DNA of 6,496 bases, taken from contig JAJYKC010000147.1 in NCBI GenBank assembly GCA_021788955.1, positions 1 to 6,496 on the forward strand. Direction: 5' to 3'. Source of the DNA: Acidobacteriota bacterium. GTDB taxonomy: Bacteria; Acidobacteriota; Terriglobia; Bryobacterales; Bryobacteraceae. Each line of letters starts with the position of its first letter. The first letter of the stretch is position 1. The notes under the pieces were generated by a model. That model saw nothing but the letters and a program-made list of their open reading frames with translations, ran no database searches and was not told the DNA's origin. Positions 1 to 5,111 of this stretch are shown here, one piece after another. The translations under genes and the position numbers were made by a program.

Positions 1-1647
1 CATAGCGTAGGCTCCGTTTGTGTAAATGGGGCGCCAGCCCGCGGGGTGGGCGGTTGCCGGGAGGACGACGTAATCGATGCCGCGGCCGCGGAGGCTGGGG
101 CCGGGCGGGGCGTCGACGGGGAGCGGCGGGTTGGAGGTTTGGGCGGGGTCCATGAGGGCGCTCCAGCGGCTCCACCATTCGAACGCGAGGTCGCGATAGT
201 AGTTGGCCTGGCCGCCGACTTTCCAGTCGACGTAGACGGTGCGGACGGCTTCGGCGCGGAAGATGCCGGGTTCGAGCCGGTGGCCGGCGGCCGGGAAAAG
301 GAAGACGGCGCCGGGCAGGGTGTTGTAGTGGGCGAAGTTGATGAGGGCCTGAAGTTCGGGGGTTTCGAGCGAGGGATAGTTCGAGACGCGGCCGAATTGG
401 GGGATGGCGAAGAAGGTGGCGAGGGTGAAGAGGGCGGCGGCGGGCCAGGTCCAGAGGCGGGAGCGGAGGGTGAGGAAGGCGGCGGCCATGGCCGCGCAGG
501 CGAGGGTGACGGCGAGGCGGCGGGCGAGGAGAGGATCGGTGAAGCCGGGCCAGACGAGGTCGAGGAGGCGGCCTTGCTGGGGCGCGGCGAAGACGGGGAT
601 GAGCCAGAGGAGGGACTCGAGGTAGCGGCGGTCGGCACCGGCGCGGGCGGCGGCGCAGGCGGAGAGGGCGACGGCGAGGAGTTCGACGAAGAGGGCGGCG
701 CGGGCGGGCTGGAACTGGGGCATGAGCGCCCAGCGGAGGCGTTCGAGGAGGAGCCACGAGGCGGGGATGCTGAGGAGGCCGAGAAGGGCGAGGCCGCCGG
801 CGAACCAGCGGACGACTTCGGGCGGTTTGAGGCGGCGAAGGGCGGCGACGGCAAGGACGAAGAGGAGCGGATATTCCCAAAAGATCTTTGGGCCCCAGGC
901 GGAGACCCAATTGTAGGGGGCGCGGATGCGCTGGAGGGCGGCGAGGGCGGGATCGAGGAAGGCGAAGAAGGTTTGATGCTCGGTCTGGCCGGGTTGGAGG
1001 GCGGCGGCGAGGGCGAGGACGATTGCGCCGGCGGCGAGGGGGATGAACGCGGCCCAACGTTTCTGGCGGATGATCCAGATGAGGAACAGGGCGAGCATGG
1101 GGGCGGCGGTGGGGGCGTGGTAGAGCAGGGCGAGGGCTAGGGCGGATCCGGCGGCGACGGTGTAAACGTTCGCCTCGAGGCCGAGGGCGAGGAGGGTGAG
1201 GCCGAGAGCGAAGCCGCGGGGGACGGGTTCGTATTCGATGCTTAAGACGGCCGGGCCGGCGATGACGGCTCCGAGGGAGACCCAGGCGGCGGCCAGGAGG
1301 GCCCAGCGGCGTTCGAGGCCGAGGGCGATCGAGAGAAGATACAGGCCCCAGACGCCGGCGGCGCGAAAGAGGAACTGCTGGATTTGGAGGGAGCGGCGCC
1401 ATGTGGTTCCGAACAGATGGCGCACGGCGCGAGTTACTTCGTCGTAGATGGTGAAAGTAAGATGGGGGCGGGTGGCGCTTAGGTCGCGGGCGAGGGCGGA
1501 GGGGTTTTCTATGTGCTCGAACATGGGCACATAGATCTGGGTGTCGGACTGAAGATACGTGTGGCCGGGGAACGAGTAAGTGAGGAGCGTGACCGCGAGG
1601 ATGGCGGCGGCTTCGAGGATTCGTTTGCGGAGGAGGTCCGCGGTCAT
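1..1647 (-). CDS. Polytopic membrane protein, possible GT-C-like glycosyltransferase (3' end cut by window edge)
   Basis: Reading the minus strand from ATG at 1647 gives 549 codons without a stop, ending at base 1. The protein has a short basic N-terminus (MTADLLRKR), a first membrane helix at about 11-27, then a polar stretch with YLQSDTQIYVP (31-41) and ALARDL (51-56). Roughly ten more hydrophobic helices follow between about 97 and 416. A soluble C-terminal part (about 420-549) contains VYVDWKVGGQ and WWSRW (471-495). One helix, then an acidic loop with D35, then many helices is the general layout of GT-C transferases that use lipid-linked sugars at the outer face of the membrane, but I see no diagnostic family motif, so the activity is inference. 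The last residues, RPIYTNGAYAM, suggest that only a few codons lie outside the window. The start lies 10 bases past the stop of the TPR gene and has no visible Shine-Dalgarno, which fits translational coupling. Leu is overwhelmingly CTC and Ala GCC, supporting this as the real frame. Coding is near certain; function is not. Confidence 0.85.
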   Translation of the reverse strand, partial: MTADLLRKRILEAAAILAVTLLTYSFPGHTYLQSDTQIYVPMFEHIENPSALARDLSATRPHLTFTIYDEVTRAVRHLFGTTWRRSLQIQQFLFRAAGVWGLYLLSIALGLERRWALLAAAWVSLGAVIAGPAVLSIEYEPVPRGFALGLTLLALGLEANVYTVAAGSALALALLYHAPTAAPMLALFLIWIIRQKRWAAFIPLAAGAIVLALAAALQPGQTEHQTFFAFLDPALAALQRIRAPYNWVSAWGPKIFWEYPLLFVLAVAALRRLKPPEVVRWFAGGLALLGLLSIPASWLLLERLRWALMPQFQPARAALFVELLAVALSACAAARAGADRRYLESLLWLIPVFAAPQQGRLLDLVWPGFTDPLLARRLAVTLACAAMAAAFLTLRSRLWTWPAAALFTLATFFAIPQFGRVSNYPSLETPELQALINFAHYNTLPGAVFLFPAAGHRLEPGIFRAEAVRTVYVDWKVGGQANYYRDLAFEWWSRWSALMDPAQTSNPPLPVDAPPGPSLRGRGIDYVVLPATAHPAGWRPIYTNGAYAM

Positions 1648-1657
1648 TTGGCGGGCG

Positions 1658-2344
1658 TCATGGGCGGGGAGTTTTGTCGAGTTGTTGGCGAGCCCAGAGG
1701 CGGTTGGGGTTCAGTTCCAGGGCTTTCTCGAAGGCGTTGCGGGCATCGGCGGGGCGGTTGGCTTTGCGCTGGGCGACGCCGAGCCAGATATAGGCTTCGG
1801 CCGAGCGCGGGTTCAGTTCGATGGCTTTTTGAAAATCCTTGAGGGCGACGTCGACGCCGCCACCGAAGGCGGGTGGGAGGTAGAAGTTGCCGACGCCCCG
1901 GCTGACATAGGCGCCGGAGGATTTGGGGTCGAGTTCGATGGCTTTGTTGACGTTTTCGAGGGCGCATTTGCCGTACTTGAGGGCGGCGAGGCCGTTGCCG
2001 GAGATGGCCTGGCCGCAGAGGGTGCCGAGGATGCGGTTGAATTCGGATGAATCGGGTTTGAGGGCGACGGCGCGTTCGGCGAAGGGCATGCCGGAGACGG
2101 CGGCGGCGTAGGCTCCGGACTTGTCGTGGAGTTCCTGGGCGACCTCGGCGACGTAGGAGGCGGCGAGGGCGGCGCTGTACTGGGCTTTTGCGTCAGTTGG
2201 GGTTTTCGCGGCGGCGTCGCTGCGCTGGGCGGCGATGCGGGCGAGGGCGGCGCGATCCTGTTGGTCGCGGGCCTGGCGGAGCGAAGGGATATTGGCTCCG
2301 GGCGCGGTAACGGGGAGAAGGGCGAGCAGGCACAGAACCAGCAT
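1658..2344 (-). CDS. Secreted tetratricopeptide repeat protein
   Basis: This encodes 228 residues. The N-terminus is a strongly hydrophobic signal peptide (MLVLCLLALLPVTAPGA) with likely cleavage around residue 14-17, so the mature protein should be periplasmic or envelope-exposed. There is no clear lipobox: Cys5 is inside the hydrophobic core. TPR-like helical pairs follow. AERAVALKPDSSEFNRILG (89-107) opens the first, VNKAIELDPKSSGAYVSRG (132-150) the second, FQKAIELNPRSAEAYIWLG (171-189) the third and FEKALELNPNRLWARQQL (205-222) the last. The segment PPAFGGGVDVALKD (157-170) links the second and third repeats. TPRs are protein-protein scaffolds with no catalysis of their own. The start is firm: an in-frame TAA lies at 2357-2359 and the ATG at 2344 is the first start after it. 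Only a weak CGGAA lies upstream as a possible ribosome site. The gene lies 52 bases after the CBS gene and 10 bases before the membrane-protein gene, so its partner may be that membrane protein. This pairing is inferred from position only. Confidence 0.9.
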   Translation of the reverse strand: MLVLCLLALLPVTAPGANIPSLRQARDQQDRAALARIAAQRSDAAAKTPTDAKAQYSAALAASYVAEVAQELHDKSGAYAAAVSGMPFAERAVALKPDSSEFNRILGTLCGQAISGNGLAALKYGKCALENVNKAIELDPKSSGAYVSRGVGNFYLPPAFGGGVDVALKDFQKAIELNPRSAEAYIWLGVAQRKANRPADARNAFEKALELNPNRLWARQQLDKTPRP

Positions 2345-2396
2345 GCAATTCCGATTTTACCGTTCGAGGCGCGGGGTGCCGGGATTGAGGCGTGGG

Positions 2397-2846
2397 TCAG
2401 CCGGGGTAGGCGCCGGAGATGTATTCGCTCAGGTGGCGGATGGTCTGGCGCTGGGAGTGGATCATCCAGTTGACGAGGTCGCCGATGGAGATGACGCTTT
2501 TGAGTTGGCCGTCCTCGATTACGGCGAGGTGGCGGACGCGATGTTCGGTCATCAGGCGCATGCACTCATCGACGGTGGCTTCGGGGCTCACGGTGAGCGG
2601 CGGCGTCATCATGATGTCGGCGACGAGGGTTTCGCGCGAGGCGCGGCCGCGGAGGATGACTTTGCGCGCGTAGTCGCGCTCGCTGAGCATGCCGACGAGG
2701 ACACCGCCTGCGAGGACCGGAAGCGCGCCGACCTCCTTTTCGGCCATGCGTTCGAGGGCGTCGTAGACGGTCATATAGGGCTCGGCGGTCCAGACCGGGC
2801 CGGTTTTCCCCGAAAGAATTTGCTGAATCGAATCTTGCAGTTCCAT
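2397..2846 (-). CDS. Two-CBS-domain protein
   Basis: This encodes 149 residues, the usual size for a stand-alone bacterial protein made of one CBS pair (Bateman module). CBS 1 spans about residues 16-68 and includes TVYDALERMAEKEVGALPV and the conserved GMLSERDYAR. CBS 2 spans about 78-135 and includes TVDECMRLMTEHRVRHLAV and ISIGDLVNW. The S-x-RD and S-x-GDLV motifs are where such modules contact the ribose or phosphate of adenine nucleotides, so binding of AMP, ATP, NAD or a similar ligand is likely. The ligand and target are unknown. No signal peptide or membrane segment is present, so it is cytoplasmic. I chose the ATG at 2846 over an in-frame TTG at 2864, because a strong AAAGGAG (2855-2861) sits 8 bases before the ATG and would lie inside the longer form. 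It appears to be the first gene of a three-gene minus-strand run. Its link to the TPR and membrane genes is positional only; such proteins often act alone as energy or redox sensors. Confidence 0.95.
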   Translation of the reverse strand: MELQDSIQQILSGKTGPVWTAEPYMTVYDALERMAEKEVGALPVLAGGVLVGMLSERDYARKVILRGRASRETLVADIMMTPPLTVSPEATVDECMRLMTEHRVRHLAVIEDGQLKSVISIGDLVNWMIHSQRQTIRHLSEYISGAYPG

Positions 2847-2854
2847 CGCGGGTG

Positions 2855-2861
2855 CTCCTTT
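2855..2861 (-). promoter_or_regulatory. Shine-Dalgarno site for the CBS gene
   Basis: The minus strand reads AAAGGAG here, 8 bases before the ATG at 2846. It decides the start: the alternative TTG at 2862-2864 lies immediately upstream of the site and has no ribosome site of its own. It is the strongest Shine-Dalgarno match I found in front of any gene in the window. Confidence 0.7.
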
Positions 2862-2879
2862 CAAGGGTTCGTGAGAAGT

Positions 2880-2908
2880 ATGCTACGCCGATATTTTTAG
2901 TTGAGCAA
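2880..2908 (-). promoter_or_regulatory. Candidate sigma70-type promoter for the CBS-TPR-membrane gene run
   Basis: On the minus strand a -35-like TTGCTC (2903-2908) and a -10-like TAGCAT (2880-2885) are separated by exactly 17 bases (2886-2902). The spacer contains an A/T-rich run (AAAAATAT), which stands out in this GC-rich DNA. Transcription would begin near 2873 and give a leader of about 26 bases that includes the AAAGGAG site. The match to consensus is 3 of 6 at -35 and 4 of 6 at -10, so this is plausible rather than strong. No other promoter was seen between the three minus-strand genes, which fits a single transcription unit. Confidence 0.4.
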
Positions 2909-2921
2909 GGGGGTGGCGGAG

Positions 2922-2945
2922 TGTCCGGAATTGTCCAATGTCCGG
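2922..2945. promoter_or_regulatory. Triple TGTCC motif in the divergent intergenic region
   Basis: TGTCC occurs three times within 22 bases, at 2922-2926, 2932-2936 and 2939-2943; the first and third copies extend to TGTCCGG. The cluster lies between the candidate minus-strand promoter and the plus-strand gene start at 2990. Repeated short words at such a place could be an operator for one or both directions. The spacings (10 and 7 bases) are not regular and the motif is short, so chance is a real alternative. No known regulator is recognised. Confidence 0.2.
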
Positions 2946-2975
2946 CGGGGGAGTTTGGGGAGCGACCGAAGCTGA

Positions 2976-2981
2976 TAGCAT
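2976..2981 (+). promoter_or_regulatory. Possible -10 element for the TMTC-like gene
   Basis: TAGCAT at 2976-2981 is a 4-of-6 match to TATAAT and identical to the -10 candidate of the opposite strand. A start about 7 bases downstream would fall at about 2988, almost on the ATG at 2990, giving a nearly leaderless mRNA. This would fit the absence of a good Shine-Dalgarno before that ATG. No convincing -35 is present at 16-18 bases spacing, so the call is weak. Confidence 0.2.
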
Positions 2982-2989
2982 GAGACGCG

Positions 2990-5062
2990 ATGAAGCGCAG
3001 GAAGAGGCGGGCGCCGGCCGCGAAATTGCCCGAGGCTCGCCCGGATTCCGCGCCGGAAACGGTTGTGCGCGACGGGCGGCGCCATTGGCTCCCGGCGGTT
3101 CTGGTGTTGGGTCTCGCGACGCTGCTCGCGTACGCAAATTCGTTTTCGGCCGGATTCGCGCTCGATAACAAGACGCTGGTGCTGGAAGATCCGCGCCTTC
3201 AATCGGCGAGTGCGGCTAACTTCGATCTGATTCTCCACCACACTTATTGGTGGCCGAACGGGGAGAGCGGGCTTTACCGTCCACTTACTACGCTTTCCTA
3301 TCTACTTAACTACACGATTCTGGGAAACGGCAATCATCCGGCCGGTTATCACTGGATCAATCTCCTGCTGCACGTGGCCAACGTGCTTCTTGTCTTCGCG
3401 CTGGTGTTGCGAATGCTCAAAGGGCGGGAGCGCGCCTTGCGGATCGCGTTTGCGATCGCGATGCTGTGGGCGGTGCATCCGGTATTGACCGAGTCGGTGA
3501 CCAACATCGTTGGGCGGGCGGACCTGCTGGCCGGCGCGGCCGAATTGAGCGCTTTTCTTTTGTATCTGAAAAGCACCGAAACCAGTGGATGGCGCCGCGG
3601 CGTATTGCTCTGTGGATTGGCGGCCTCGACCGCGGCCGGGGTGTTTTCGAAGGAAAGCGCCGTCGTGATCGTCCCGGTGATTGTTCTCTACGAGCTGGCT
3701 TGCGGACGACAGTGGCGGAGAATGTGGGCGGGCTGTCTGGCCACGCTGGTTCCAGTGGGGATGATGCTGTGGCAGCGCGCGGAGGTGCTCAAGTCTTCAC
3801 TGCCCGCGGAGTATCCGTTTACCGACAATCCGATTGCCGGCGCCGGTTTCTGGATCGGCCGGCTCACGGCGCTGAAGGTTCTGGCGCGGTATTTGTGGCT
3901 TACGTTCTGGCCGGTGAAACTCTCGGCGGACTACTCGTATTCGGAGGTCCCGCTGGCGAACGGCAGTCCTGGAGACTGGATTTGCTGGCTTGCGGTAGCC
4001 GGCGCGCTGGTGCTTGCGGCGATTCTCTGGAAGCGCGACCGTGTGGCTTTTTTCTTCGCGGGCTACGCATTCCTCAATTTGTTACCGGCCTCGAACCTGT
4101 TGTTTCCGATTGGCACGACGATGGCGGAGCGTTTGTTGTATCTGCCCCTTGTCGGGGTGGTGGCCGCGGTGATCCTGTCGATCGACAAGGCCGGTAGTTC
4201 TCCGGGCAGGCGCTTCCGAATTTCGGGGGCGGTGATTGCGCTTTGCGCCGGCGCGATCGCGGGGGGATTCGCCCTACGAACCTGGATACGTAACTTCGAC
4301 TGGACCGACGACAAAACGATGGCCGTTGCCGGGGTTCAAGCCGCTCCGCGCAGTTTCAAATTTCACCGGCTGCTGGCGGCTGAACTGCTTGCGGCGGAGG
4401 CGCCGCATCGGGAGGCCGCGCGCGCGGCGGCCGAGGCGGATCGAAGCGTGGCGATCCTGGCGGGGCTGCCGGACGAATTGGATACAGCGGGTCCCTGGAA
4501 TCTTGCGGCGGTGTGCCATCGGGTGAAGGGTGACACGCTGGCTGGGGGCGATGCGCGGGCGGAGTACGACGAAGCGGCCAAGCTGGCGCTGCGCTCGATT
4601 GCCATCGACGCGGCTTCGCGGGCGGCTTACGCGCGGCAGCACGGGATCACGAGCCCGGTTCCGTCGAGCGCGGCCGAGGGTTACCGGACGCTGGCGTCGA
4701 TTTACTTGCGTTTGGGCCGGCCGCCGCAGGCGCTGGAGGCCGCCCGGCAGGCGCAGAGCATCGATCCGGCGAACAGCGGGGCATACGAGGAGATGGCCGG
4801 CGCGTATCTGGCGCAGGAGCGGGGTGAGGACGCTGCTGTAGCTCTTGCGCAGGGAATGCTCGCGACCGGGGACCGCAAGCTGTTTGCCGGTTTGCTGAAG
4901 CTTTATCGGAGCGGGCTGGATTCGAAGGGCTGCGCGGCCGCTGCCGGCCTGCACGGACCCGTGCTCAATCCCCACTGCGAGATTGTTTTGCGGGATCTGT
5001 GCGAGGCGGCGGCGCGCCTGCATCGAGCCGACCTGCGCCGCCGGCTCGCGTGTCCCGGTTAG
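2990..5062 (+). CDS. TMTC-like polytopic membrane protein with C-terminal TPR region (putative O-mannosyltransferase family)
   Basis: This encodes 690 residues. A basic cytoplasmic tail (1-32) precedes helix 1 (about 33-51). The next loop holds FALDNKTLVLEDPRL (56-70), the place of the GT-C acidic motif. Further family hallmarks follow in order: YRPLTTLSYLLNY (96-108), WINLLLHVANVLL (122-134), AVHPVLTESV (161-170), IVGRADLLAG (173-182), SKESAVV (220-226), LSADYSYSEVPL (311-322) and AERLLYLP (379-386). About a dozen membrane helices end near 430. The remainder is soluble and alpha-helical, with TPR-like units such as GYRTLASIYLRLGRPPQALEA (564-584, start of one repeat). Eukaryotic TMTC proteins with this layout attach O-mannose to extracellular proteins from a lipid-linked donor. 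Bacterial members are mostly uncharacterised, so substrate and sugar are unknown. The second Asp of the usual DD is Asn60 here. The C-terminus is Cys-rich for this protein (C648, C663, C671, C688). An in-frame TGA at 2981-2983 makes the ATG at 2990 the first usable start. It is divergent from the CBS gene. Confidence 0.9.
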   Translation: MKRRKRRAPAAKLPEARPDSAPETVVRDGRRHWLPAVLVLGLATLLAYANSFSAGFALDNKTLVLEDPRLQSASAANFDLILHHTYWWPNGESGLYRPLTTLSYLLNYTILGNGNHPAGYHWINLLLHVANVLLVFALVLRMLKGRERALRIAFAIAMLWAVHPVLTESVTNIVGRADLLAGAAELSAFLLYLKSTETSGWRRGVLLCGLAASTAAGVFSKESAVVIVPVIVLYELACGRQWRRMWAGCLATLVPVGMMLWQRAEVLKSSLPAEYPFTDNPIAGAGFWIGRLTALKVLARYLWLTFWPVKLSADYSYSEVPLANGSPGDWICWLAVAGALVLAAILWKRDRVAFFFAGYAFLNLLPASNLLFPIGTTMAERLLYLPLVGVVAAVILSIDKAGSSPGRRFRISGAVIALCAGAIAGGFALRTWIRNFDWTDDKTMAVAGVQAAPRSFKFHRLLAAELLAAEAPHREAARAAAEADRSVAILAGLPDELDTAGPWNLAAVCHRVKGDTLAGGDARAEYDEAAKLALRSIAIDAASRAAYARQHGITSPVPSSAAEGYRTLASIYLRLGRPPQALEAARQAQSIDPANSGAYEEMAGAYLAQERGEDAAVALAQGMLATGDRKLFAGLLKLYRSGLDSKGCAAAAGLHGPVLNPHCEIVLRDLCEAAARLHRADLRRRLACPG

Positions 5063-5074
5063 GCCGGAGAGTCC

Positions 5075-5100
5075 CCGCGGGCGTCATTTGACGCCCGCGG
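5075..5100. terminator. Perfect 11-bp hairpin between convergent genes, possible bidirectional terminator
   Basis: CCGCGGGCGTC (5075-5085) and its exact complement GACGCCCGCGG (5090-5100) flank the loop ATTT. GGAG at 5066-5069 and CTCC at 5101-5104 could pair outside the main stem, with a 5-base bulge on the left. It lies 12 bases after the stop of the TMTC-like gene and 11 bases after the stop of the receptor-like gene on the other strand, the expected place for a shared terminator. Neither side has a T run, so it is not a textbook Rho-independent terminator. It may instead protect the 3' ends, or be one copy of a dispersed palindromic repeat. Confidence 0.5.
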
Positions 5101-5111
5101 CTCCTATGCGC

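Noticed and set aside
401..700. Apparent repeats of GGCGAGG and GAGGGCG on the plus strand
   Set aside because: They arise from runs of Leu CTC, Ala GCC and Arg CGC codons on the minus strand, with no fixed period or conserved spacer, so this is neither a repeat array nor CRISPR.
46..1140. A 364-codon plus-strand open frame rich in Gly, Glu and Ala
   Set aside because: It lies opposite the minus-strand membrane-protein gene. Its composition is low-complexity with no domain, as expected when GCC- and CTC-rich codons are read backwards. The minus-strand frame gives a coherent multi-helix protein.
1813..2565. A 250-codon minus-strand open frame overlapping the TPR and CBS genes in another frame
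   Set aside because: It is Pro/Arg/Ser-rich, crosses the junction of two well-supported genes and matches nothing. It is a high-GC frame shadow.
2397..2864. Longer CBS protein starting at TTG 2864 with six extra residues
   Set aside because: The AAAGGAG ribosome site would lie inside the coding region, and ATG 2846 has that site at the right distance.
1513..2900. Several plus-strand open frames (for example 1580-2050, 2126-2473, 2235-2900)
   Set aside because: They are antisense to the membrane-protein start, the TPR gene and the CBS gene, all of which have recognisable products. The antisense products show no domain.
2566..3171. A 201-codon minus-strand open frame across the divergent intergenic region
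   Set aside because: It would overlap both the CBS gene and the start of the TMTC-like gene on the other strand, and its product is Arg/Pro-rich without a domain.
3466..5023. Other-frame and antisense open frames inside the TMTC-like gene (3466-4197 plus, 4274-5023 minus)
   Set aside because: The 690-residue frame carries the family motifs over its whole length; these overlapping frames are Arg/Gly-rich shadows.
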